Source: Geomonas diazotrophica | GTDB lineage: Bacteria; Desulfobacterota; Desulfuromonadia; Geobacterales; Geobacteraceae | Assembly (NCBI RefSeq): GCF_018919385.1 | Contig: NZ_JAHLMF010000003.1 | Span: 206,001 to 270,000, forward strand | Direction of reading: 5' to 3' | DNA length: 64,000 nt | In this document: positions 1 through 7,742 of the stretch, one piece after another | Layout of the letters: each line of letters begins with the position of its first letter | Position numbering within the stretch: position 1 is the first letter of the stretch | Translations under genes and position numbers: made by a program | The notes under the pieces: generated by a model | Databases searched by the model: none | What the model was told of the DNA's origin: nothing | The model's input: only the letters and a program-made list of their open reading frames with translations

Positions 1-300
1 TCCGACAAGTACGAGTCCTTCAACGCCCAGCACGGCGGCGACCTGCTGATCACCTTCGACGGTATGGACCAGAAGTTCTACACCGGCCTGCAGGTGGCGC
101 ACGACCCGGGCGTCTGGGTGGTATGGTTCGGCTGCTTCCTGATGGTGTTAGGTATCTGCATGGCGTTCTTCATGTCCCACAAGCGGGTGTGGGCGCGCGT
201 CACCGATTCGGGGGTCACCCTGGGCGGTTCCGCCAGCAAGAACCCGGCAGGCTTTGAGATCTGTTTCGATGACCTGGTCGAGAAAATCGGCAAGGCTTAA
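1..300 (+). CDS. resB: ResB, cytochrome c biogenesis protein (C-terminal fragment)
   Basis: Only the last 99 codons lie in the window and the reading frame is open at base 1. The visible part is a periplasmic-looking stretch (residues 1-37 of the fragment), one hydrophobic segment (about 38-58) and a short cytoplasmic tail, as at the end of ResB (Ccs1). ResB works with CcsA/CcsB in System II cytochrome c maturation, moving haem across the membrane and keeping apocytochrome cysteines reduced. The assignment depends strongly on the next gene, a clear CcsB 68 bp downstream, because the fragment alone has few diagnostic residues. Confidence 0.8.
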   Translation, partial: SDKYESFNAQHGGDLLITFDGMDQKFYTGLQVAHDPGVWVVWFGCFLMVLGICMAFFMSHKRVWARVTDSGVTLGGSASKNPAGFEICFDDLVEKIGKA

Positions 301-368
301 AGGATAACAACCATAACTGGGGCTAGCCCCCATCGCCGCTCTAACTGAACGACCGGAGGGTAATATCG

Positions 369-1217
369 ATGTCCAGTTCCATGCTTTTCAATGTGACCAT
401 GGTACTTTACATGGTCTCCACCTGCATATTCTTTGCTTTCCTTGCCTCGCGCAACAAGTCCGTCGGGCTTGCCGGTACCTACGCGGCCCTCTTTGGTTTC
501 CTGGTCCAGGGCGCGGCCATCGGCCTGCGCTGGAAGGAGTCCTATGACCAGGGGCACGGCCACGCGCCGCTGTCCAACCTGTTCGAATCGGTGGTCTTCT
601 TCTCCTGGACCATCGTGCTGATCTTCTTGTTCATCGACTTCAAGTACAAGTACCGCGCCATCGGCTTCTTCGTCATGCCGTTCGCCCTTTTCGGCATGGC
701 CTGGGCACAGCTTGGCCTGGACACCGGCATCGAGCCGCTGGTCCCGGCGCTGCAGAGCAACTGGCTCATGTACCACGTCATCACCTGCTTTTTGGGCTAC
801 GCGGCCTTCGCGGTCGCCTGCGGCATCTCGATCATGTACCTGATCAGGGAATCCATGGAAAAAGGGGGCGCCGACGTACAGGCCGGCGGGCTCCTCTCCA
901 TGTTCCCGTCCATCAGGGCCTTGGACGACCTGAACTACAAGGCGATCATGATCGGCTTCCCGCTCCTTTCGCTCGGCATCATTACCGGCGCCGCCTGGGC
1001 CAACTACGCCTGGGGCACCTACTGGAGCTGGGACCCCAAGGAGACCTGGTCCCTGATCGTATGGTTCGTCTACGCGGCGTTCCTCCATGCCCGCATCACC
1101 CGCGGCTGGGTCGGGCGCAGGGCGGCCATCCTCTCCGTGATCGGCTTCGCAGCCACCATCTTCTGCTACCTGGGGGTCAACCTCTTCCTTTCCGGTCTGC
1201 ACAGCTACGGTAAGTAG
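369..1217 (+). CDS. ccsB: CcsB/CcsA-type cytochrome c biogenesis membrane protein
   Basis: This 282-residue, largely hydrophobic protein has about eight membrane segments. The tryptophan-rich haem-handling motif is at about residues 217-229 (YWSWDPKETW), followed by the conserved LHAR histidine segment. It is the haem-transporting partner of ResB in System II cytochrome c synthesis in the inner membrane. The ATG at 369 follows a GGAGGG ribosome binding site in the ResB-CcsB gap. The multihaem cytochrome 17 nt downstream is a natural client, and the three genes are probably one operon. Confidence 0.93.
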   Translation: MSSSMLFNVTMVLYMVSTCIFFAFLASRNKSVGLAGTYAALFGFLVQGAAIGLRWKESYDQGHGHAPLSNLFESVVFFSWTIVLIFLFIDFKYKYRAIGFFVMPFALFGMAWAQLGLDTGIEPLVPALQSNWLMYHVITCFLGYAAFAVACGISIMYLIRESMEKGGADVQAGGLLSMFPSIRALDDLNYKAIMIGFPLLSLGIITGAAWANYAWGTYWSWDPKETWSLIVWFVYAAFLHARITRGWVGRRAAILSVIGFAATIFCYLGVNLFLSGLHSYGK

Positions 1218-1234
1218 GTCCCCAAGGGAATCCG

Positions 1235-2236
1235 GTGCGACATTTTCTCCATGCATATCTTTTCGCGTTGGTCCTGTCTCTGATCTGCGTCGGCGTCACC
1301 CTTTCTCCGGGTGACGCCCTCGCGGACGCGTTTGACTGCAGTATCTGCCACAGGGATCTGGTCCGCGGGAGCGTGCCGCACAAGCCGGTTGCAGCGGGGA
1401 GGTGTCTGGACTGCCACCAGCAGTTCAACGATAACCACCCCATCGATAAGGGGAGCATGGGGTTCAAGGTCCAGAAGGAGAAGCTGTGTGCCTCCTGCCA
1501 TGGGCAGCTCGTGCAGAAGGCCGTCCTGCACAAGCCGGTTGGCCTCGGCCAGTGTACTCTCTGCCACATGGCGCACAGCGCCGAAGTCAAATCGCTTTTG
1601 CAGGATCCCAGTCCCACCCTCTGTTTCCGCTGTCATCCCAAGGAGCACTTCACCGGGTCGTTCACCCACAGACCCGTTGCCGACGGTGATTGCCTCGCCT
1701 GTCACGACGCGCACCAGTCGGACAGCAAGTCCCTTCTGCGCAAGCCTGGCTCAGAGCTCTGTTTCATGTGCCACGACCGCAAGCTGGCCACAGGCAAATC
1801 CGTGCACCAACCGGTTCGAAACGGCGACTGCATCAACTGCCACCAGATCCACGGCGGCCCCTACAGAAAGCTCCTGAAGGACGATTACCCGACCCTTCTT
1901 TACAAGCCCTTCAGTCCCGAGGCCTTCCCGCTCTGCTTCCGCTGCCACGATCCCAACCTTGTTGCGGCGGAGACCACCGACAGGTTCACCAAGTTCAGAA
2001 ACGGCGAGCGCAACCTGCATGCGGTTCACGTGAAGAAGGCGGCAAAAGGGCGATCCTGCAGGATATGCCACAACCCACATGCCGAACAGCAGGAGCACCT
2101 CATCTATCCCAAAGCTCCCGGGTTCGGTGCCTGGGAAATACCAATCCGCTACGAGTCAACCCCCTCCGGTGGGGGGTGCACCGTCGGCTGTCACAAAACC
2201 TTGCGCTACGACAGAGTGAAGCCTGTTGAACAGTAA
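1235..2236 (+). CDS. Multihaem c-type cytochrome, doubled CXXCH family
   Basis: The product has 333 residues with an N-terminal signal peptide of about 30 residues, so it is exported to the periplasm or beyond. I count ten CXXCH haem sites (CSICH, CLDCH, CASCH, CTLCH, CFRCH, CLACH, CFMCH, CINCH, CFRCH, CRICH) plus one C-terminal CX3CH (CTVGCH). The sites come in repeating pairs separated by HKPV- or HRPV-like segments, as in the doubled-CXXCH family. The start is GTG after AAGGGA. A role in electron transfer is likely, but the partner is unknown. It sits directly behind the haem-ligation genes. Confidence 0.92.
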   Translation: MRHFLHAYLFALVLSLICVGVTLSPGDALADAFDCSICHRDLVRGSVPHKPVAAGRCLDCHQQFNDNHPIDKGSMGFKVQKEKLCASCHGQLVQKAVLHKPVGLGQCTLCHMAHSAEVKSLLQDPSPTLCFRCHPKEHFTGSFTHRPVADGDCLACHDAHQSDSKSLLRKPGSELCFMCHDRKLATGKSVHQPVRNGDCINCHQIHGGPYRKLLKDDYPTLLYKPFSPEAFPLCFRCHDPNLVAAETTDRFTKFRNGERNLHAVHVKKAAKGRSCRICHNPHAEQQEHLIYPKAPGFGAWEIPIRYESTPSGGGCTVGCHKTLRYDRVKPVEQ

Positions 2237-2303
2237 CAGTAAGTCTCCGGCGCCTCGCCACCCGGGGTGTAGTCTCCTCTGCCAGCCATCAACAGCCCCC
2301 CTG

Positions 2304-3302
2304 ATGCTACCTAAATTCTCCGTCATAATACCGATAAAACCGGGGGGGGAAGTGCACGCCCTTGCAGGGCTCGCCGATACGACGTACCCCGAACACCTTT
2401 TCGAGGTCCTCATTGCCTACGGTTGCCAGCCGAGTGTGCAGAGGAACGCGGCGGCGCGAGAGGCACGGGGGGATGTCCTATACTTTCTGGACGACGACTC
2501 GGTCGTGGCGCCCGACTTTCTCCACAGGGCAGCCTGTCACTATCGGGACGAGCGTGTCGCTGCAGTCGGTGGGCCATCGCTCACTCCAGCGTCCGATTCA
2601 CCCCTGCAGCGGGCCATCGGCATAGCCTTTGCCTCAGCGGTCGGTGGCGGCGGCGTCCGGAACCGGTACCGGAAGTTCGGTGCAGCACGCTACAGCAGCG
2701 ATAATGAGCTGATCCTGTGCAATCTGAGCTTCAGGCGCGAGATGTTCCTGGCGCACGAAGGTCTGGACGAGCGGCTCTATCCGAACGAGGAAAACGAACT
2801 GATGGACCGGCTGCAGTGCGAAGGGCTCCAGTTGGTGCACGATCCGGAACTTGCCGTGGAGCGCAGCCAGCGTCGCACCTACCGCGCCTACGTCCGGCAG
2901 ATGTACGGCTATGGGCGCGGACGGGGCGAGCAGACTCTCATATCCGGAAAGCTGAAGCCCGTTTCGCTGGCGCCTTCGCTCTTTTTGCTGTACGCACTGC
3001 TGACGCCGTTTGCTGGCGTCCCGCTTCTAGCCCTGCCGCTTTGGGCGTACCTCGTCATCGTACTGCTGGCATCGTTGCAGGGGACTTTGGCTGGAAAGGA
3101 TGCCTCGCTTTTCCCGAGGCTTCTCTTTGTTTACCCGACGCTGCATCTCGTCTACGGCGCAGGGGTCATTCGCGGCTTGATCAGCCCTCGTTACCGTGGC
3201 GGGAGACAGACCCACTGGGAAGTTGAGGTCCGGCGGGTTAAGGCGTTCGAGAAAGACGTTCAAGGTTCGACGTCCGACGCTAACGGCGTCCGTCCGGATT
3301 AG
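2304..3302 (+). CDS. Family 2 glycosyltransferase with C-terminal membrane segments
   Basis: The N-terminal GT-A domain opens with FSVIIPIKPGG, carries a DDDS nucleotide-sugar/metal motif near residue 65, and has the family-2 NEENELMDRL region near residue 155. Two hydrophobic segments follow at about 215-265. The product is 332 residues from the ATG at 2304. A TTG at 2226 would add 26 residues but overlaps the cytochrome gene and encodes no domain sequence, so I prefer the ATG, although no clear ribosome binding site precedes it. It probably adds sugars to a lipid-linked polysaccharide and opens the locus. Donor and acceptor cannot be read from sequence. Confidence 0.85.
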   Translation: MLPKFSVIIPIKPGGEVHALAGLADTTYPEHLFEVLIAYGCQPSVQRNAAAREARGDVLYFLDDDSVVAPDFLHRAACHYRDERVAAVGGPSLTPASDSPLQRAIGIAFASAVGGGGVRNRYRKFGAARYSSDNELILCNLSFRREMFLAHEGLDERLYPNEENELMDRLQCEGLQLVHDPELAVERSQRRTYRAYVRQMYGYGRGRGEQTLISGKLKPVSLAPSLFLLYALLTPFAGVPLLALPLWAYLVIVLLASLQGTLAGKDASLFPRLLFVYPTLHLVYGAGVIRGLISPRYRGGRQTHWEVEVRRVKAFEKDVQGSTSDANGVRPD

Positions 3303-3456
3303 TCGAGGGCAGTCCGGCGGGACGCTAACGGGCAAACCCGATCAGCGTACCTTGCAGTTGCCGCACTTGAAGTGCAGGCGACAGATCAATCAGCGTCGAA
3401 TTCAGCTTCTGTAGCTGCTGGTGGCAAAGAAACCAGGACATGTGATGTTTTAAAGC

Positions 3457-3477
3457 GTTGAACGTTGTACGTTGAAC
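3457..3477 (+). repeat. Three 7-nt tandem units (GTTGAAC/GTTGTAC) in an intergenic gap
   Basis: The 196-nt gap 3303-3498 holds no convincing ORF. It contains a perfect palindrome (GCACTT-G-AAGTGC, about 3363-3375) and three head-to-tail heptamers, GTTGAAC, GTTGTAC, GTTGAAC. The heptamer period and sequence resemble one arm of the longer palindrome at 35262-35340, so this may be a remnant or half copy. No function can be assigned. Confidence 0.5.
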
Positions 3478-3498
3478 GGCTTTTAAGGGGAGACCAGT

Positions 3499-4443
3499 GT
3501 GGATCTGAGCATCGTAGTTCCCATATACAACGAAGAAGATAACATCCCCATCCTGCATGAACGCCTCAGCGAGGCGCTGTTTGACACGGGGCTTGAGTAC
3601 GAGCTGATCCTGGTAGACGACGGCTCCTCGGACAACTCCTACGCAGCGCTCAAGCGCCTATCCTCCAAGGACGACCGCGTCAAGGTGATTCGCCTGCGCC
3701 GCAACTTCGGCCAGACCGCCGCCATGGCCGCCGGCTTCGATTCCGCAACGGGCCGGGTGGTGGTTCCGATGGACGGCGACATGCAGAACGATCCGCTCGA
3801 CATCCCGCTGCTTTTGAACAGGATCGACGAGGGGTACGACGTCGTGTCCGGCTGGCGCAAGGACCGCAAGGACACCTTCGTAAACCGGAAGCTCCCGTCC
3901 ATCCTAGCCAACTCGATCATCTCCAGGATGACCGGCGTGTACCTGCACGACTACGGCTGCACCCTGAAGGCCTACCGGCGCGAGGTGCTCGACGACGTGA
4001 ACCTGTACGGCGAGATGCACCGTTTCGTTCCGGCGCTCGCGCACCAGGTCGGCGCCCTGGTCACCGAGATGCCGGTCCGCCACCACGAGCGGCTGCACGG
4101 CAAGAGCAAGTACGGCATCTCCCGCACCATGAAGGTGATCCTCGATCTGATGACCGTGAAGTTCCTGCTGAGCTACTCGACCAAGCCGATCCAGCTCTTT
4201 GGCCGCTGGGGGATCTACACCCTGTGCGCGGGCACGCTGAGCGGTGCCGTCACCGTGTACATGAAGTTCTTCGAGAACACCAGCATGAACCGCAACCCGC
4301 TTCTGATCCTGACCGCGTTCCTGCTCTTCATGGGGGTCCAGTTCATCGTGCTCGGTCTCCTGGCGGAACTGAGCGCCCGCACCTATTATGAGGCGCAGGG
4401 GAAACCGATCTACAACATCAAGGAAAAGATCAACTTTGGCTGA
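3499..4443 (+). CDS. Family 2 glycosyltransferase, polyprenyl-phosphate type
   Basis: This 314-residue protein has a DPM1/GtrB/ArnC-like layout. A GT-A domain begins with LSIVVPIYNEE, with DDGSSDNS near residue 40 and a DGD metal-binding motif near residue 95. Two membrane helices at the C-terminus (about 235-255 and 270-295) follow. Relatives move a sugar or amino sugar from a nucleotide to undecaprenyl phosphate. The start is GTG after AAGGGGAG. The end overlaps the next glycosyltransferase by 8 nt, so the two are probably coupled. Confidence 0.9.
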   Translation: MDLSIVVPIYNEEDNIPILHERLSEALFDTGLEYELILVDDGSSDNSYAALKRLSSKDDRVKVIRLRRNFGQTAAMAAGFDSATGRVVVPMDGDMQNDPLDIPLLLNRIDEGYDVVSGWRKDRKDTFVNRKLPSILANSIISRMTGVYLHDYGCTLKAYRREVLDDVNLYGEMHRFVPALAHQVGALVTEMPVRHHERLHGKSKYGISRTMKVILDLMTVKFLLSYSTKPIQLFGRWGIYTLCAGTLSGAVTVYMKFFENTSMNRNPLLILTAFLLFMGVQFIVLGLLAELSARTYYEAQGKPIYNIKEKINFG

Positions 4444-5617
4444 AACTCCCCTGCGCGTACTGGTGCTGGCGCCGACCCCGTTCTTTGCGGACCGCGGCTG
4501 CCACGTCCGCATCCTCGAGGAAGCGAGGGCCGCCATGGCGTGCGGTGTGGATGTTCGGCTGGTAACCTACCACATCGGGCGCGACGTCCCCGGAGTCCCT
4601 ACCGAAAGGATCGCCGGCTTTTCCTGGTATAAGAAGCTCGAAGCCGGTCCTTCCTGGGTGAAGCCTTTTCTCGATCTGCAGCTTCTGCTTAAGGCCTACC
4701 AGGTGGCGCGCGAGTTCAAGCCGCACGTCATTCACGCGCATCTCCACGAGGGGGCCTTCTTCGGTGCCTTCCTGAAGATGCTGATCCGCGTTCCCATGCT
4801 CTTCGATTGCCAGGGGAGTCTCACCGCCGAGATTACCGACCACGGCTTCGTCAAACCCGGTTCCCTATTGCAGCGCTTCTTCGCCACGTTGGAGCGCTGG
4901 ATCAGCCGCAGTTCCGACTTCATCGTCACCAGCGCCAGTCCTACCGTCGAACTGCTGCTGAAGGATGGCGTGCCGAGGGACAGGGTCCGGGCCTTGATCG
5001 ACGGCGTCGATACCGGCGTGTTCGCTCCGCAGCCCAAAGAAGAGATCCGCGCGCGTCTGGGGCTTCCCGAGAAGCGTCCCGTTGTTGCTTACCTCGGCCT
5101 TATGAACAGCTACCAGGGAGTGGACCTGCTGTTGGAAGCGGCCGCGTATCTGAAAGGGCAGGGGGCGAAGATCCACTACCTCATTATGGGCTTTCCCGAT
5201 GCGCCGTATCGTGACAAGGCCGAGGCGATGGGTATTTCCGACATCATCACCTTTACCGGCAGGATCCCGTACGACGAAGCGCCGCTATATTTGAGTGCAG
5301 GCGACCTTGCCGTCTCCCCGAAAGTCTCCCTCACCGAAGCCAACGGCAAACTTTTCAACTACATTGCCTGTGGCCTCCCCACCGTCGTGTTCGACACACC
5401 CGTCAACCGTGAGATCCTTGGAGACTGCGCCCTCTACGTTAAATTCGGCGATGCCGTAGACTTCGCCGGAGCAATCGGCCGACTGGCCGGTGACCACGAA
5501 CTTCGTGAAGACCTCGGAGCTGAAGGCCGCGAGCGGGCGGTCCAGTTGCACTCCTGGCAGGCGCGGGGTAAAGAGCTTGCCGGCATCTACCAGATGCTGA
5601 AATCCCATATCAAGTAA
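4436..5617 (+). CDS. Family 4 glycosyltransferase
   Basis: The GT-B protein has an N-terminal RVLVLAPTPFFADRG segment and a C-terminal glycosyltransferase-1 domain with the EANGKLFNYIACGLP loop where GT4 enzymes hold the donor. I chose the TTG at 4436 (393 residues), which follows AAGGAAA and overlaps the previous stop by 8 nt. An in-frame ATG at 4388 would extend 56 nt into that gene and adds basic residues with no family match. The gene closes the first glycosyltransferase block, and the tandem array begins 24 nt later. Confidence 0.86.
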   Translation: MAETPLRVLVLAPTPFFADRGCHVRILEEARAAMACGVDVRLVTYHIGRDVPGVPTERIAGFSWYKKLEAGPSWVKPFLDLQLLLKAYQVAREFKPHVIHAHLHEGAFFGAFLKMLIRVPMLFDCQGSLTAEITDHGFVKPGSLLQRFFATLERWISRSSDFIVTSASPTVELLLKDGVPRDRVRALIDGVDTGVFAPQPKEEIRARLGLPEKRPVVAYLGLMNSYQGVDLLLEAAAYLKGQGAKIHYLIMGFPDAPYRDKAEAMGISDIITFTGRIPYDEAPLYLSAGDLAVSPKVSLTEANGKLFNYIACGLPTVVFDTPVNREILGDCALYVKFGDAVDFAGAIGRLAGDHELREDLGAEGRERAVQLHSWQARGKELAGIYQMLKSHIK

Positions 5618-5641
5618 GGAAGATGCGGTTTGGGACTCGAC

Positions 5642-5920
5642 TGAGATTCGACGATTTGATTTCTAATCGACGAATCCCGCTGAGATTCGACGATTTGATT
5701 TCTAATTCGACGAATCCCGCTGAGATTCGACGATTTGGTTCCAGATTCGACGAATCTCGCTAGAATTCGACGATTTGATTTCTAATTCGACGAATCTCGC
5801 TGGAATTCGACGATTTGATTTCTAATTCGACAAATCTCGCTGAAATTCGACGATTTGATTTCAGATTCGACGAATCTCGCCGAGATTTGACGATTCGATT
5901 TCAGATTCGACGAATCCTGC
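5642..5920 (+). repeat. Tandem array, 7 x 40 bp, with a TTCGACGA octamer every 20 bp
   Basis: Seven units of 40 bp (the first is 39 bp) run head to tail between a glycosyltransferase and the winged-helix regulator at 6035. Each unit contains TTCGACGA twice, 20 bp apart. Eleven exact copies start at 5647, 5686, 5706, 5726, 5746, 5766, 5786, 5806, 5846, 5866 and 5906. One-base variants are at 5666, 5826 and 5886. In most units the second copy lies inside an 11-bp palindrome, ATTCG-A-CGAAT. No spacers separate the units, so it is not a CRISPR array. The rest of the gap 5618-6034 holds no ORF I would support. The stretch 5930-5990 resembles a degenerate arm of the palindrome at 31527-31634. Confidence 0.95.
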
Positions 5921-5992
5921 CCAGGTTTCCTTCTCAGGCGTTCTCTTTTCTCTGATGGCCTCAGATTTTCACCTTGTCAATGGTTTTGATGT

Positions 5993-6022
5993 TTGTTGTT
6001 GAAAATTGTGTGGGATTATACT
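5993..6022 (+). promoter_or_regulatory. Possible sigma-70 promoter of the MarR-type regulator
   Basis: TTGTTG (5993-5998) and TATACT (6017-6022) are 18 bp apart. The ATG at 6035 is only about 13 nt beyond the -10 box and has no Shine-Dalgarno sequence, so the transcript would have almost no leader. This is a pattern match only; transcription may start elsewhere. Confidence 0.4.
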
Positions 6023-6034
6023 ACTGTTCACTCC

Positions 6035-6640
6035 ATGAACGGTGACGATGAAAAGGTTTTAGATACTTATCGCTCTTTTCTCCTCCTCTCGGAGATCTCC
6101 GGTGACCAGCAGCTCTCGCAACGCGAGCTGGCGAAACGCCTCGGCATCGCCCTGGGACTGGTCAACTCCTACCTGAAGAACCTGGTGGCCAAAGGCTTCG
6201 TCCGGGTCAACAGCTACCCCAAAAACCGCTACGCCTACCTCCTCACCCCCAAAGGCTTCGCCGAAAAAAGCCGTCTGGCCTACCAGCACTTAAGCTATTT
6301 CTCCGGCCTCTACACGGTTGCCCGTCAGGATTACCTGAAGCTGTTCAAGTCCATGTCGGCTCACGGGGTCAAGCAGGTAGCCTTCTGCGGCATCGACGAA
6401 GTGGCCGAGATCGCCTACCTTTCGTTGAAAGAGGCGGGTATGGAACTGACGGTGGCAATGGACGCCGAGGCGGCAGGTCGCAAATTCTTCGACAAGTCGG
6501 TGGTGACCCCGGCTATCGGCCTGTTGTCGGGCAACCACAACATCGTGATCACCTCGATGAAGCGGGGCGATGCCCTGCGCGAGGAATTGCTGCGCATGGG
6601 AGTGGATACCGGACGAATCTACCAGGCAGGGAAGAGCTGA
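6035..6640 (+). CDS. MarR-family EPS-associated winged-helix regulator
   Basis: The product has 201 residues. Residues about 5-75 form a winged helix-turn-helix (SQRELAKRLGIALGLVNSYL as recognition region, then the wing around YPKNRYAYLLTPKG). The C-terminal half looks like a small Rossmann or CoA-binding-like fold (VAFCGIDEVAEIAYL). This matches the MarR-like regulators linked to exopolysaccharide loci. An in-frame TTG at 5993 would add 14 residues but lies in promoter-like sequence, so I chose the ATG. Its position between the 20-bp phased array and pseG makes local control of the polysaccharide genes, and self-control, plausible. That is inference. Confidence 0.82.
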   Translation: MNGDDEKVLDTYRSFLLLSEISGDQQLSQRELAKRLGIALGLVNSYLKNLVAKGFVRVNSYPKNRYAYLLTPKGFAEKSRLAYQHLSYFSGLYTVARQDYLKLFKSMSAHGVKQVAFCGIDEVAEIAYLSLKEAGMELTVAMDAEAAGRKFFDKSVVTPAIGLLSGNHNIVITSMKRGDALREELLRMGVDTGRIYQAGKS

Positions 6641-6641
6641 T

Positions 6642-7742
6642 ATGGCTGGCGGGACGAACACAAGCATCAAGGTCGTATTCCGAGCAGATTCCTCGGTGAA
6701 CATCGGGGCCGGTCATGTCATGCGCTGCCTTACACTTGCAGCGGCCTTGCGTGACAGAGGTTGCACCGTCTCATTCATCAGCCGGGACCTTACCGGAAAT
6801 ATATCCGCCAACGTGGAGGCTGCCGGTTTTCGGATGTTCAGGATTCCTGCAGGTGCAAACCCCTGCCCCGACGTACCCTTTGCGCTGGATGTGCCGGCGG
6901 ATGTCGCCCAGACCGCAGAGATCCTGCGGCAGGAGCAAAATGTCGACTGGCTGGTGATCGACCATTATGGTATCGATGCCACGTGGGAGACCCCATTGCG
7001 CTCCCTGGTCGGCCACATCATGGTGATTGACGACATCGCCAACCGCAAGCATGACTGTGATCTCATCCTCGATCAAAACCTCTATGAAAACATGGAATCG
7101 CGTTACGACGGACTTGTGCCGGAGAACTGCGCGAAGTTTCTGGGGCCGCGCTACGCCTTGCTCCGTGATGAGTTCGTGCAGGCACGCCGCTCTCTACGGG
7201 AGCGCGACGGCTCGGTTAAGCGGGTTCTGGTCACCTTCGGGGGGGGCGATGCCAGCAACGAGACCGCCAAGGCCCTGGAAGCGTGGCGTCTTGTCGGTCG
7301 CGAAGACGTCGTGGTCGACGTCGTCGTCGGTGCGGCGAACCCCCACCGAGAGCAGTTGAAACAGTTGTGTTCCGAACTGCCCAATGTCTCCTTCTACTGC
7401 AATGTGAGCAACATGGCCCAGATGATGTCCGAGGCCGATCTCGCCGTCGGCGCCGGCGGCAGCACCACATGGGAGAGATGCTTTCTCGGGCTTCCCTCCA
7501 TCACGCTCATCGTCGCCGAAAACCAGGCCGAAACCACAGCTGCTGTTGGTCGCAGAGGGGCAACGTTGAACCTCGGCTGGTATGAGAACGTAGCGGCCGC
7601 CGACCTTGCGGCAGCTATTAAGCAGGTCATTGGAACACCGGAGGTCATGCGAGACATGATCCGCGAAAGCTTTGTATTGATGGGAGATTCCGCGTCGCCC
7701 GGAGCTGTTTTGCTAGTAGAGAGGCTGTTAAGGAAATTATGA
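6642..7742 (+). CDS. pseG: PseG-like UDP-sugar hydrolase (pseudaminic acid pathway type)
   Basis: The 366-residue protein begins with the PseG signature FRADSSVNIGAGHVMRCL (about residues 11-28). It has the GT-B-like C-terminal half with VTFGGGD and GAGGSTTWERCFLGLP. PseG removes UDP from 2,4-diacetamido-2,4,6-trideoxy-altropyranose, giving the precursor for pseudaminic acid. The ATG at 6642 follows AGGGAAGAG. The gene starts 1 nt after the regulator and overlaps the flippase by ATGA. No PseB, C, H, I or F gene is visible in the window, so the true substrate is less certain than the family. Confidence 0.85.
   Translation: MAGGTNTSIKVVFRADSSVNIGAGHVMRCLTLAAALRDRGCTVSFISRDLTGNISANVEAAGFRMFRIPAGANPCPDVPFALDVPADVAQTAEILRQEQNVDWLVIDHYGIDATWETPLRSLVGHIMVIDDIANRKHDCDLILDQNLYENMESRYDGLVPENCAKFLGPRYALLRDEFVQARRSLRERDGSVKRVLVTFGGGDASNETAKALEAWRLVGREDVVVDVVVGAANPHREQLKQLCSELPNVSFYCNVSNMAQMMSEADLAVGAGGSTTWERCFLGLPSITLIVAENQAETTAAVGRRGATLNLGWYENVAAADLAAAIKQVIGTPEVMRDMIRESFVLMGDSASPGAVLLVERLLRKL

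Noticed and set aside
5642..5920. CRISPR array
   Set aside because: The 40-bp units are contiguous, with no unique spacers, and no cas genes are near.
5993..6034. TTG at 5993 as start of the MarR-type regulator
   Set aside because: The added 14 residues are encoded by promoter-like sequence and do not belong to the winged-helix domain.
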